DNA of 64,000 nt from Fasciolopsis buskii (lineage: Eukaryota > Platyhelminthes > Trematoda > Plagiorchiida > Fasciolidae). The DNA is taken from NCBI GenBank assembly GCA_008360955.1, contig LUCM01008725.1, positions 62,001 through 126,000 on the forward strand. The letters run 5' to 3'. Below the pieces are notes generated by a model. It did no database searches. It saw only the letters and a list, made by a program, of their open reading frames with translations, and was not told where the DNA came from. Within the stretch, counting starts at the first letter, position 1. The number at the start of each line of letters is the position of its first letter. Below, in pieces: positions 45,601 through 59,563 of the stretch. The position numbers and the translations under genes were made by a program.

Positions 45601-48600
45601 TTTTTCATTTAAAGTACATCCATTTATCTCCACTGACGACTACTGTTTCAGCCTTGCAATACTGAAAATTCATAGCGGTTTACCCCAAACGTCTTTGTTA
45701 AATCTTTCATTCACTATTTTTTTAATTTTTTGACCCTGCAGAACTTTCTGCCCTGACTCTGAACAATTTTTTACTTTATGTCGCCGTGGATGTTATTTTT
45801 CTGTAGATTCTGCGGGTGGCATCCCTTCTATAAATAAAGTGCCACTAGTGAAAGAACAGGCGTACAAAGCCAGCGATGCAAATTCTTAAGGATCTGCCTC
45901 TTCTCATCAAAATACTGGACCAGACCTATCGGATATACCTTTGCTGACTTGCGCCTAATCAGTAGAGATGCAAAACTTTCACGTAAACGAATCCGGATGC
46001 TTTGTGGTCAGGAGGAAATATTTCCTACTTGTTCATTCAAACTCATTATCTTTATTCTCGTATTCATTAATCCTGCCAAATTTATTCGTTCGCTGCATCC
46101 CTTCGTTGACTGCACCGACATCGGGTCTAAAAAATGGATCAGGTTTTCTAATTGCTTAAAATTATCGAGATCGCAATCACAGCTAAGCCAAATGATTCAT
46201 ATCCTTGTGTCTCAAAATATAGTGCCACGTTTTATCCGAATTCACAGACTTTCAGTTTAATGATTCCCTAAATTTATACCCCATTTTGGTTTGCTCGAAA
46301 ACAACAGCCAGTAATTGGGGTTTTTCGAACTGTCGTCCTATCTCCCTTTTTCCCATTTACGTAAGTAATCGTTCAAATAGTTCATCGAGATCTGTGGTCA
46401 CATACGTCACATATGTCACTTTCAACCAATTGATGATAAACTAGAATTCTTATCTTTGATCCCTCAAGACATGGTAAGCTTCGTAGAACTGAGTGGTTTC
46501 TCACGCAACTCATTCGAGTGTCCTGAATTTATCTTCCCCCTGTATTGTTCTATTTTCCTTACCGATCTGCCTTGCAACCTTCGCAATCTTCTTCCGAGAA
46601 TTCAGTCTGTTAAATAACTTGGGCTCATTTTGTTCCCGATATTTGTTTGTCTTCGCAGATTAGCGACTCTGTCAAACCCGCCTAATGTTATACCTGCCTT
46701 TTGCTTCTCAGTGCTTTTTGCCTACCAAACTCTGTCCTCCTGCAACCTTCTCGGAATTTCAGAAAGGTTTTAGACCGACAAACTGCGGTCTTTTCCAGCC
46801 TGCTATCTAATCTGTTCGTCGACATAGGTGTTGTACACATAAGTGACCATGAAAAAGTCCCCTTCAAGATACCTGAAAGTCCCTTCCACGATCTGCAAAC
46901 GTCGTTCAGACCCAAGAACTAGACCACTTTTCTGCATTGTACCCTCTGGAATTAGCCTCTACAGTAATTCTCTCAGGTATCACCGTGGTTAAATACAAGT
47001 GAGCAAATGTCCGGTCACGCCCGTGTTACGGATCAATCTTTTCTGGTTTGCATTGCATTACTGCAGCAAATGCTTTGCACCACCAGTATCATTTTACCAT
47101 GAACTGTGAACGCTTTTTTCACTTTGTGTGCAGTCAAATATTTCAAACATCGTGCTACCGGTTTTCTGTTGGATTGGATCCTATTAACCTAGACCATCGT
47201 GGAAGACTTTATGGGAAAATGTGTATTGACTGTACCATATCTACTTATTGCTAAATCCACTAGGTAGATGGAAGCACTTGGGACACGATGTGTTAAGACA
47301 AGCTGTGGTGTAGGTTGTGCTGATTAGAGAGATCACAAAATTTCGAAATCTTTTGGGGCATAAAAGTTAAACTGAACTTGTATTTGAGCTGCGATCAAAC
47401 CAGTCACGGATCGCCTACTGTGCACCCATTGTTAACTGCAAAAGTGTTCTGCTGCTGCCGTGAAAGGCAAAACACCACAATTAAATTGCCAATGATTTGC
47501 AGCTGCTTTTTTATTGATTTGAAGGCCCCATCCTCTGGGATTGCCTGTCAACTATGAGAAATTCCTAGCTGGACGAAATTCAAAAGCTAATGCATGTTAC
47601 CTAGGGATTTCCAAATGTGATAATTGACCGATAAATTTAGATCACGAGGAGTTATCTCTAAAATAAACAAATGTTTCATTAGTTTCACGTTCTCATTCAT
47701 ATGAATCTTTCCCGTCATTAGTAGTTAACCGACTGGGTTAATCTGAATGAAACCACCAAAGTACCTGTTTGCATGACTGGGTACCACTGCCTATTGTTTT
47801 GGAACTTATCGTGCTTGAGAGCACTATCAAAGTACAAAGGTAATGGCACCCTTACGCAAAAGCTTACGTTGGCGATCGTTTATTGCGGACAATTTTTGGT
47901 GATTTTCATAAATTTGCCTGAATAACTCCGGTTTACATTGTTACCTACCATGAACGGAAAAAACGGAGCAAATCTCCCCGGGGTTTAGATTTTTACTGAA
48001 ACTGTTTTATTTCTGTCTATCAGTCTTCGACTTTGCGCGGGCTATAATTCTGGAATAAATCACAGATAATGTCTTATTTTCGTCCCGGAAGCTTTCTGTC
48101 CAACAGTATTGAGGCGTGATTGCAAAATTTGGATACCTTTCGGAATTTACCTATCGTTTGGGACAAATAAAGATTTCAACAGTTCAGTCTCGAACCGTTT
48201 CATAGTAACTTTTGCATATTTCAGATCTTTAGTGTGTCGCACGGTCCAGATTATGAGCTTGTTTTATCAACCATAATTGGTAATATGCTTGACCAAAGTA
48301 AAGTAACTTTCCCTCTCCAGTCCTCCGGTGCATTTAGCTTAGGATCTATCTTCGACTACATGGACTTTTGCTAGAAGGGCAGTGTTCCTGCAAGTGCTCC
48401 TTAGCATCTCTGCAAGCTCGTTTTCACACATCCGGTACAATTCATTTAAAATCGCATCTGCTTTTCTCATTAGGGTGGCCTTAATATGATTTCCATTAAG
48501 TTAACATAAACAGCACATAAATTCCATATTTTTAAGCTCTACATTTGCAGAATATGACCTCAGATAGCAGTAGAATTACTTGAGTGGTTTCAGTCGTTAA

Positions 48601-51600
48601 TTATTCTCTCAATAAATATCAATGTCAGTGTTTGTTTTCGAGTTTCGTTACCACTTTTGTTAGTTTAGCTGCTCTAAATCTGTGCTTTTCGATTTTTGTC
48701 TGATCGCGGTTTATCGAAAACAGTTACAGGAATACGAAAAAGACCCGGCTACGTAAATCGATCAGTTTGGTTTTATTAAAAACAATTTGTAACGTTCATA
48801 TGAATGATACCGGCGATTAGGACTGCAGCCATAGGATCAAGTAAATTGCTAAAGTTTGAAGGATAAAAACGTAATTGAAATAATATATAGAACGAATGCC
48901 AATGGAAAGACAAACTACATCAACACCAAGTACACACTGAAATGATGAAATATATAACTAGAGAGAACGCCAACCTATCCTAATTACTAGTCGGATAAGA
49001 GATTAAAATGCCTTCCAGAGGAAGTATCCACCGGGAATTATCATGCCTCCATTTGAACATAATCCCCCGGGTACGAACTGAAACCTTTTACTGAATTCCC
49101 CTTTCCAAAACCAAATACTACTTTGGAATGAATAAAACTGGCAGTCCGTCAGTGTTTGTCCTATTGAGAAACTTTCAATCTCTGTCACCTCACTGGGTCA
49201 GTCAAAACCTTCTGCATAAGTCACTGCTGCTGTTACTATATGCATTATCATCATTTTTAGTCTTAGTGTGATCGCAGCAGTACTGTTAGTAAAGAATCAA
49301 GAATTATGCAGGATATCACGTAACTATCAGCAGAATTTCTTGAGAAAACTTAATTTGAACTAGTTCAGTACTTATAACTACAGTATGAATGTTTGCTTAC
49401 GAAAATATTCGAATTTGTCCACCCGAACGACTCGTGAAAGTCCATGTAGCCTGTCAAGTTGGCATCCCCAAGAACCCTCGAAAAGACGGTTGAAGGCAAT
49501 AAGTGATCTGCCGCGATGCTGCAGTCACTGGCGTTCTTACACTCCGAACCTTTCCTGTTTTACAAAGTTTTACAACTAGTCTTTATTTCTGATCGTCTTT
49601 TCATTTTCAAATAGATGGTGTTGTCAAGTAACAGCCAGAACAAGGGCAAGTGAATGTCAGCTTAATGGTAACAAATCTATACTGATATGAACATGTGAAT
49701 ATATAATGTTTATGGAGGGTAGTGCGAATAAGAAAGATAACAGAAAAGTAGTTACTTCCTATCTAATCAGAACCAGAATAAATGGGGTCATTGCTAATAT
49801 AAACCACATCTGTTCAATAAAACTTTTAAAAAAGTGGAGAGGCCATTACAACAAGGCTAGTTTTTTACTGTGCTCGAAAATGTTAAAATTGTAAGAAAGA
49901 GACAATAGAGATGGCCGCAGGAATTCTCGTAGACGGGCTGTTATTGGAAAGAAAAAAGCAAACGAAATTGGCAATGCGACAGGTAGAAACAGAATTTGCA
50001 GGGATAGCCTTCTGCTTATGCTCGGAATTAGTGAGATTTTAAACGATTATAAAGTCAACAGTTGCCGGACTAAAAAATCACTACAATGCAGTTTTTTATG
50101 TCAGTTTATGACGACGAATTCTAAATGTAGCACCTGCTTTTATGATGTTGGGTTTGGGTAAGCCCGACTGACAGCACTGTTTCTTGCAATATTAAAAGTT
50201 TGCAATGAGACTTCACTCTGACTTGGTACGATGGCTTGCTTATCTTCAGGAAAAAGCGAGCTGTACATGATAGCCTATTTCAAGTCGATGATCTAGTCAT
50301 GGCTGGAAAGTCAATGGATAGAGGTCTCATAAAGTAGGCTCCTAATCCTTCAGGTTTGAGAATGACTGGAGCTGGCAGCTCAGTGCTGAAATTGAATGGA
50401 AGAATAATTGCTCCGAATAGGTGAAATTCAATTCATCCTTTATCCCTCCACCTTAAGGGCAGCTTGTTGTTCGAACCAAATAATTTAAGAACCCTAACTG
50501 TCGCCTGCTTAGCGACTGGACTCCCTAGCATTACCCACCACTTTTCCACCAGTTACGTGATGGCTGCACTGCTTTCTCCTCAAAGCTTATGTGGGAAGTA
50601 GTAGCCGGCATGCATGAAAGCTAAATTGGTAATAGCTTTCCCATGTAGATTATCCTTCAGTTTTGTTTTATTGTTAAGTAAAACTGTGCACAGTTTTCAG
50701 GAAGGAAGACATGACCACTGAAAAGCTTCTGAAATTGGGAAGAAACAAAAGTAGGGAAGTCTTATGCTCATGCAATTCAATTTGAAACCGACAATCACCA
50801 CTGTTTAGCCACCAATTTCTATAAATCCTAATATGCTTCAACGTAGTTTCAATAACAGTTCCCCGTTTAATAAAAAGAAAAGGTAAAAACACGGGACCCG
50901 TTCGTTTACTGTTTCCATATCTTATGAATAGTAAAAAACAGGGCTCAATTTTTTAACTCCATATGGTAAGTCAAGCAGATGGAAAGCAGCCGTTCACGCA
51001 TTTCATCACAGGCATAAATAGGACAAGACGGTAAATATGATTGTAGCAAGACATCCTTTGTGTTGTTCTTCGCAACAATCAGATGACACGTTCAATGTGC
51101 TGCTCCTGGTTCTTATTTGGCACAGCCGATAACCTTTTAGGCGTATCTGCCAGAAGTCTGTGAACTGGTAAAACCGCAATCATCAGCAGGAGAATAAATC
51201 ACCGACTATCCCAAATCCATGTGATTTACAGATAACTTGAACATTTTAGGGAATATAATTTTTCTAATGGATTCCTAGCATTATACTTTAGGAAAAAATT
51301 AAGTCAGTGTCGAAAAGAGCATAACAAAACTGAGGCCGATTGCGTGCACTTCCGTAACTTAAAAGATCTTCGTGAGCTCTCAGTCCAGGACCTCTCTGAT
51401 AGTTCTGCACTGAATGGTCCCTCACTTTGCCTCCTTCTGGCGTTTCTCCGCCCCGGAGGTCATTGCCTCCTTAACTCATTAGGTTGTTTTTGCTGGACGT
51501 GAAGTCAACGTGTATCCCACTCAGTTTCATAGATTTTGCTGTGGCAATCAACAGCGTCTACAGAGAGAATCTTGAAATTTTCGAAATCTTGATGTTCACT

Positions 51601-54600
51601 CATCTTCCAATGTGCTTTTACCCGGATATATTTCAAATAGACAGTAGCCTAGACGATTAATAAGTAAGACGTCTTCCTTTTCTCTTTCCATCCAAGGTTT
51701 TTCTGCAAGATGCAATTCTATCACCCTTTTATTCTCCCCTTAAATTTCCGCTTTGCCGGTTACTGACAGTTCATTTACCATAAAGTATACTGACTATGGT
51801 GCCGCTGGTCTGCCCCATTCTCATATTAGCGCCTACTCTTCCTTTCGGTCAGCCCTATCGGATCTTGTTAGAAGATCAAAAGTCGCCACCGTATTCCCGA
51901 ATGCTGAAAATGTAACCGAATCTATTGCAGACATCAACTTTGGAAATACTGTCACAACCCGGCAGCCTTGTACCAATTGGGCACTGCAATAAGCCTCATT
52001 TTTTGCTAACCTTGTCATTCCCGTTGCTCTCCCCACTGAAGTCAGTTGATCGTTTTGCTACCTAATGTGCTTATTCTTGAATCTGATCATGTGTTTCGTT
52101 TTTGATTGCCTACTAATATATGGGTTGTGTCATTGCCTTTATTATTATTACCCTCGGAAACCCTAAAGTATTTCTTTGCACCGCACCACAACAAAGCCTG
52201 CCAAAATCTCTCGAGTAGATTGCTTACTGGCCACAACAAATCGCTCCAAAAGAATATCACTAACCGTATTTTCTCATTCTTCAGGCGCGGCAGATGCGAA
52301 ATGATTTACATGAGTACTTCGGCTCCTTCCCTTTTTCTATATAGTCTGAGCAGCACTATTAAGTTACGGTTGGCATGAAAAGCACAGATTTTTGGCACAT
52401 TCCTTAGTTACACTTTATCACTAGTTCAGCTTCTAGCTCTGTATGTGTCGCTGAATCTCTAGCCAGTTGCATACATAAAACAACTATTTGACGTGACTAG
52501 AATGACTTAATTCCGCAATGTTTCGCTGCCGCTGCGGTGTCAAGAGTCAGGCCAAATCTCTAGAGAAAAAACCGAACAGGCAGTCTTCTGTTCTTACTCT
52601 GTGAATGCAACGTGCTTAGTTCTATCAGTCGCACTAATCAGCCATGCTTCTGTAGTACAGAAAACCCTTTAATTTAGCACAATCCGACAATAAAAAAGTA
52701 AAAGCCAGATGGAAACTTATTTCGTTCAGCTGTCGGGAGTGCCTTTGTGAGCCACGATACATAGACCAATCGCAGAAATGTTAGCTTTTGCAAACTATGC
52801 GGTATGCTAGCCTGGTTGAGTGAATTCCAGTCACGTTTGAAAAGCCAACACTCTTTTGATGTTTCTTAGTAGTTCTTCCGGTAGCGCACACGCAGTACCC
52901 CCAGGTCGTGATTTCGTGCCACAGTTTGGGAGCTGGGATCTCCATCGATTTCTCTTGAATCTTAAGGCCGATTGTGACTGAAAATTAGATGTCACGTGAA
53001 CATACGGGTGGGACGAAAGGCTAGTAAGAGTTGCCGTGAAAGTAAACAGTTCCTGTTTTCACCCTAATTTGCACAGAAAGACAGATATTTGGATTATTAA
53101 GCTCCTCCTGTCATAATGAGTATGGGGAGGCTAAAATTCCGAAATCCATTCACGTCAACCTTTCAGAAATTGGTAAGTTAGATGCAGTCAATTGGTCGAC
53201 CACAGAGAGCAGCGTTACACCAAACTGATGGACTAATTTGGTAAAAATCTGCAAGGGTGTCTACCTAATAAAAGCCACAATAACCCCATCAGCAATCGCA
53301 GATAGCCCATCAAAGGGGTGAATAGTCGTGCCAACTCTAACGACAAACTCCACAGTTACCATGGGTTCGTGTTATCACCTTTATAGTTCATTAGCCCTTC
53401 AAGACCAATGTGCTGAAACTGTAGCTTATCGAAATTTACTCGTAGGCAGTCGAATTTCGGGCAAACCTGTCGTTGTTAGGGTAAACAGCATTTGTTGATC
53501 TGAATCTCACTGTCAAAAGATGAACTGAATCTTTGACTGAAAAGTGTCTTTGCTTGTTAACAAAATCCCACTGGTCATTGGTTCCAAACGATTTTGAACT
53601 AAGATTTAATGTTTCCCCGCATTATGGCCGCTGCGGCAAACGCAATAAGCCTGGTACATCGGATTTCTGTCCACTTCGGAGTTTATCAGAAATGTTTAGT
53701 ATTTCTCGTGAAATGTTGCCATGCGTACAACTTATTGTTTAGTGCTCAAATACGGCCGAAAAACTGCTGCACTGCTGACGTTTTGATTATCCTGAAGAAC
53801 CTTATGCAAGACTGAATTTTCAGAGATTTCCCGTGGAAACCGGGATCTTATCAGATGGCAGATTATTTCCGCCACACTAAAAATATGTTTCATGCAATAG
53901 TTTAGCCTTTTACTTGTATGTGTCGAACGTTTTAGGGAATTAATGATGTGCAGGACAATAGAGCAAAGCTAGCCCGAAGGTCACGCGTAAATTAAACCGA
54001 CACGAATTGCGAGCAGATAAAGAACAGACACAAGTATGGAGTTAATAACGAACACGACATTGCGACTGTTTTACAATTTTTCTGACAAGTAAGCTGAAAA
54101 GTCCATAACCTGACAAATCAAATCATCCGAAGCTACCTTATCTGCCACAATAAGCTGTAATTGTTAGCATTCGGGGATGTATTTTAGTGATTTCCGTTTT
54201 AAATAAGGGTAGGTACCGTGCTGTTCGCAGTCGATGGTGGTCAATGCATCAATGCCATCCTTTCGACATGTACTTTGTGGATTTGAGTCTCCAAACCGTT
54301 AGTTACATTTTCCCTCCACTGCCTTTTATTGGGAAGAATCTCCTTCCTGACAAAAGCTGTGTATAGTGATATCATCGTTGGGAAGATTTCAAAAGTAAAA
54401 TGACAAATGTGTAATGACTCGTTTTCTACAAACGTTTAGGCTACTCATGTCAGTGCACCTAGCCGAGGTCTAGAGCTAATTACTCCACTAGAGTTCAGTT
54501 CAGTTCAGATGGCACAACCACTAACCTTGCACCAAAGTTGCTAACTCGGACCATCATCCACTCAAACAGAGAAAGCCCAAGGAATAGCAAAATGCTACTC

Positions 54601-55871
54601 TTCCCTGGACGGAATGCAACTTGTGTACTATTTTGCCCATACAAGTGTAAAATAATGGCACTGGGTAGCCTGCATAAATTCTGCGAATCATTTGATTATT
54701 ACACGGAAGGAATTTAGATTCATTTGGCGCATGGTTGCAGAAAATAGTGAGTAATGTTGCATGGAAATTTTGAACTGGTGTGGTGAAGAATTATTAGGGA
54801 ACAGATTTGAAGTTTGTAGTGCCGGCCAACTCGAAAGAACTTGAAAATCCTACCCATTTTAGCAGCAACACCTCTAGGTTTACCGTTCAAAAAACTCCCG
54901 AATCAAAACTAACAGAATGAGAATAGACCCGTCATTTATGATGGCGAAACCGACGAGAATAATATTTCGGCGTCGTGTCGATAAAAATAAAACTTTTTGG
55001 CATCGATTTTTCTTAAGGAAATTATACTACAAGGGAGCATTGAGGTGTAAGTTCCTATGATTGATAGAAATGATAGCGGCTTGAAAACTAGTTGCGACTA
55101 GAGGGAAAAGGGGTAGAAAAAATATCCGCAGTGATTTTGTTGTGCTTCTGCAGATTAGGTTTCACCCGGACCACCTAGACTAACCAGACAATAAATGGTG
55201 TTTGGGGCGTCGGTTGTAAAAGAATCAAAATCGGATTTCAAGCATCCGCATCGATGTTTTGATCCAAATATCTTCATTTTCTACATAAGGTGAAAAATGT
55301 CCTGGGTGCGGAACATGCATTGTAGTCCGATTGCGAATGTAAAAAAGACTAGTAACAGGCCACCGAGCACTCAAGGCATACCATAAGGATTAGGGTTGCT
55401 GCGAAGAGTTGCACTGAAACTATGCTCTGCGCGGACTCTCACTTCAACCCATCTTTAAGTCTTCTAGTAGTGTGTAGTCGGAGGCAAATTTATTTGATCG
55501 GTTAGTGTTTGGTGTCATATTAGAAAACAAAAAGATTTGCCATAGTTTTAAAAGAAGAAAAAGACCAACAATAAACTCGCACGGTAGCACTCATTTACGC
55601 ATGTATCGAAATTTACATTCGACCAACATGGTCAAACAGGTACCCCGTATCAGATTGAGCTGGTAAACATTTGTTCACACGGTAAAATAGGTTCAGCTAA
55701 CTGCCTTGGTTGAGTCCAAGCAAACGAGAATGGAATAATTTATGCCTATCCAACGGTCTCCTCATAACCCTGGCAGTTGGCATAAACAGCAAAGTGATCT
55801 GATTAGAAATGCACCAGCGGTGCCCTTCTTTCAATCTCATGGGCTTATGGTTTTGCCTGAACGTCCCCCAG
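42641..55871. other. Long non-coding stretch, no gene recognised
   Basis: About 13 kb without a convincing coding region on either strand; all open frames are short. Minor items are three TTCAG units near 54495 and a diverged tRNA-like stretch near 52880-52920 (GGTAGCGCAC followed by GGTCGTGATTTCGTGCC) that may be a worn SINE copy. Confidence 0.5.
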
Positions 55872-56006
55872 AGCGTCCAATACTGCCAGTCCCAAAATCA
55901 ACAGCAACAGTACAGACTGCAAAAATATCAACGACAACAACAACAGCAACAACACCAACAGCAACAACAACAGAGACTAACCAATACTAGCCAGCATACT
56001 CCTAAG
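55872..56006 (+). repeat. CAA/CAG-rich tract, possible glutamine-rich exon
   Basis: Between about 55897 and 55975 the plus strand is dominated by CAA, CAG and CAC triplets. In one frame it reads SVQYCQSQNQQQQYRLQ, then a Gln/His run, then RLTNTSQHTPK. The sequence just before is tcccccag, a fair splice acceptor, and the frame stays open to 56036. The mixture of CAA and CAG and the interspersed Tyr, Leu, Lys and Arg codons would suit a poly-Gln coding exon. There is no clear donor (the nearest GT, CACCTT|GTATTT, is weak) and no neighbouring domain, so a simple CAA microsatellite is equally likely. Confidence 0.5.
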
Positions 56007-56869
56007 TGTGGTCACCTTGTATTTCTCCTTCTCCTCTAGGGTTGAAATGCAAACAAGCAAATGAACTTATCAGGCATTCGTGACGTAACAATAGCTGATC
56101 TTATGGCAACCCAAACACGTCCAGTTTTGTTATTTTCGGTCAAATAGGAATTTGTAATTTTTGCAGGTTAGATAACACCAACAATCTTGTCTTAATGAAT
56201 TGGCTTTTTCTTCTCGAAACTAACGGAGGGTTACTGTATGGGCAGTCCGTCGAAACTGGTGTATGGCAATTTGTTTTAAAATCAAGGAAATCATACGTTT
56301 TCCAGTAATCAGAATTTCCGAATGTCTCAATTTATCAAGGAGAACGGCTAATAACTAAGCAGTGAACCGGATGCGCATAATTTCAGTTTCTCTCTCAAAT
56401 GTTTCCTTTGATGCTCCAACAGTTGAATATTTGGATGCCAGAAGACCACCTGATAGCGGTACAGCGCAATCAAAAATGCGTGAACAGGAGAAATTGGTGC
56501 AGACAGTCTGTCTTTCGCTTCATTTGTAGTAATGTGGATATTTAATGGAACATGGTGCCCGAGACCCCAAGTGTTTCATCCTTTAACCATAGACAAGCTG
56601 GCTTAACCCAGTCAGTAACAGCTGTGCACTGTACTGTATTGTGCAGACTTTTGTGCACAAAAATGTTGCATTTCAGTCAAAATGTGAGGAAGGAACAGGA
56701 AAAAGGTTGTACTCATCACATTGTAAAAGTGAAAAGAACTCATCGAAGAATTATCAGATCACATTACAATGGGTTGCTCAGCAAATCGGCTGAAAAATGG
56801 TCACAGTTTGTCAAGATGTGTGCTAAATATCAGAGAGTGAATTTCATATAGATATTAATTCCAGAGAGT
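56007..56869. other. Non-coding, flank or 3' tail of the LINE that follows
   Basis: Nothing recognised. The part next to 56870 may be the 3' untranslated end of the minus-strand LINE. The plus-strand open frame at 56552-56851 has no family resemblance. Confidence 0.4.
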
Positions 56870-59563
56870 ATAGAAAGAGAAGCGGATAGTATAGACATAT
56901 GAGAGCGACGCTCTGAAAGGTGGTTGTGCAGAGGATGCGTGGAATTAGAAAGAATTTTGCAAGCAATTTCTCTCATGCTGATAAATGCTGATCGCATAAA
57001 TTGAGGGACAAGTCAGTTAGTGGTACGAGGGACACACGGTTAATAACTGATAGCCTCTGACAAAGAATTTTAGTCTTTTTTAAGTAAACCTGGATACATA
57101 ACTGGAGAGCAGTAAAGAAAGACTGGAAAAACATTTTGGTATACAAATTGGGAGATTGTGCTTTGTTTCACCTTGTGGAGTCGAAGCTTCCTGATTTGAA
57201 ATGACAACCTTCGGAGACTCTTTACACAGGTAGAAATGTGAATAGTCCACTTCAGATTTTTATCAATATTAACTCCTAGATCTTTCGCAGAATCAACTCT
57301 GGCAAGCGTTTCTGAGTTGACAAAAGACGTTTCAGAGGGCCATTCTGGCCGAGAGGGAAAACAGACATTCGAAGCATTTAGATGTGTTGAGATTTAAACC
57401 AGCTCGTGCAAAGAAATCGTAAACAGAAGACAGGTTGTTGGAAGAACTTTGAAAATCATCGTTGCTCGAAGCGGCTTGAGAGAGGGCAAAATTATTAGGA
57501 TACTTAAGCAGATGACAGGGAGAGCTAGTTGATAAGTCGCTGATGTAAGCAAAGAAGAGAAACAGTGAAAGAACAGCACCCTGAAGCACGCCTGAAATGT
57601 TAATCATCGGTTTTGAAGTTTTAATGTGTACGCGGAGTTCGGTTAAGAAATTCATCAGGCAACCATTCTAATAAAAGCCTGGAACAACCAAATATTTGCA
57701 GTTTGTGAAGTAGAAGAGGCCGTGGGACCGAATCAACGGCTGAGGAATAGTCCAGGAAAGTGCGACGCACAGATTTAATCAACACCCTTAAGTACTCAAA
57801 AGTGAGATGGATAAGAGAGGTGACAATATCCAAAGTGGACCTGTTAGATTTACTGGCAAACTGAAAATAGTCGTCAAGAGAATACATGGAATGCGGGCGT
57901 TTAAGTAATATGCTACCTTTCAGTTTAAGATCAGGTGTCAAAGAGTTTGTTAAAGTAGTAGAACTTCTAGCTTATGGTATGGGAAGAATAGTGAAGGGTT
58001 CCCAGCATTCAGGGATAACAGACGAACTTAATGACGTGTTAATTAAAAACATGAGTGCATCGGTCAGAGCCACAGTACCGCACCTTAAAAGAGCTGAGGT
58101 CAGACTGTCAGGACCAAGCCCTGTGGTAATTTTAGTGGTGCGGAGAAGGTCGAACAGCTCTTCTCCAGAAAAACCTGTAACTGTCACATCGTCACCCTGT
58201 CCAGATAAGACTGGGATATAAGCGGAATGATGGATGAAAGCATGATTAATGCGTTCAACATCTACAGAACATTTCGCGTCTCTTTTTCTTCCCACACAAA
58301 GGCCAAACTTCTTTTCATAGGAATCGGTTTTTGTTACCATTCAAAAGTTGGGTAATGAACTTCGTGTCGATGTGCTTGATTTCAGCTTTTATTAAGATAG
58401 AAATATAACACAAACTTGAGTTACTGCGGGATTTGTCGCATTGTTCCTTGTGTTGCCTTAGAGATTTCAGTATCTTGGGGAGGTACGGCCATCTGAGATG
58501 AATAGTGTTTCTAAGGGACAGCAGATATCGAATTGCGTTGGCAGTCTCTGTGAAGAGTCTGACATTGTTATTTGACATGAGTTCATGGCAGGAACAAGCA
58601 GATATGTGCGAAAGGGATTTCTGAAGAAGAGTAAGGTTGTTGTATGAAAAGTTACGGAGGCAAACTTGAATTCGATTTATTGGCTTGAAGGAATGGAAGG
58701 CCGTTTGGGAGTAAACCTTGGGACTTTACAAAAGCAGACCATGATCACTACTTGAAATTACAGCACGCAGTTTCAGGGAACAGAAATCAGGGTGATTGGT
58801 AATAACTACCTAAAATGGAACCACCTCTGTTGGGAGAAAAGCAGAGATCATTCAAATCAAACACAGTCAGTGGCAGGGTTGATGCATGACAGAAATCACC
58901 CACAATAATATGCAGACCATTCTCAAGAAATAGAACAAAAATACTAGACAAGGGTCGAAAAAATTGTGCAACGCTGCGTTGCGAGCAAAACGGGGCAATA
59001 CTTAAGTTCGTCATGTTTGTACTGGTATGGCGGGAAAACTTAGGATGACACTGTGTCACGAGACAGTCAATTCCGTTTAGGGAGCACGTATGTATAACTT
59101 CGGACCAGAAGAAGTTTATGTATTGCCACATTGCCTCCAGTCTACTTCTTGTTCGAGACTCTGTCCTGCCTATGGAGTCTGAAGCTCTCTATCGACACGG
59201 GTGAACCGGTGATATCCGGGTTCAGCCATGATTCTTGTATACAGATGACGCGCGTTTGAACGTGGATCGATGATTGAAGTGCGAGGGACAGATTCGACAT
59301 TTTCGTAAACAGAGAGCGGATATTGGTGCTCAGCAATGCCGGAATGAACATCTTGGCCGGAAGGGTGTATTTAAGAGCAGCCTGTCAACCAGCACGAGTG
59401 CCTCTTCTAGATGGGTAGGAAGATCTTTTAGGTACAACAGTGCGTGATCCCAGTCCATGTTGAGAAACAATAACAACCGCTTGATATCAAGAACATAATA
59501 GGTTGACAAGACAAGTATAATTTGAACTGCTATCCCTTTGGGCTGCGGCACGCGGAATGTCAC
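56870..59563 (-). mobile_element. CR1/Jockey-like non-LTR retrotransposon, endonuclease plus reverse transcriptase, decayed
   Basis: Read on the minus strand. The endonuclease starts at about 59350 with LSTNIRSLFTKMSNLSLAL and VICIQESWLNPDI, and continues with GLHIIVGDFCHA (near 58910, canonical form IIxGDFN). RT motifs follow: TTGLGPDSLTSALLRCGTV with SSVIPECWEPFTILPIP (58130-57980), TFLDYSSAVDSVPRPLLLHK (near 57740), ISGVLQGAVLSLFLFFAYIS (near 57590), and YPNN at 57491-57502 where the catalytic YADD is expected. Then come VDSAKDLGVNIDKNLKWT (near 57270), FLYCSPVMYPGLLKKD and, near 56910, HPLHNHLSERRSHMS. The reading frame is broken by several stops and shifts. It is about 2.7 kb, close to the second open frame of such elements; 59563-59352 may be the linker before the endonuclease. 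Clade assignment is from motif style only. Confidence 0.85.

Noticed and set aside
56552..56851. 99-codon plus-strand open frame
   Set aside because: It lies antisense next to the LINE 3' end and has no domain.
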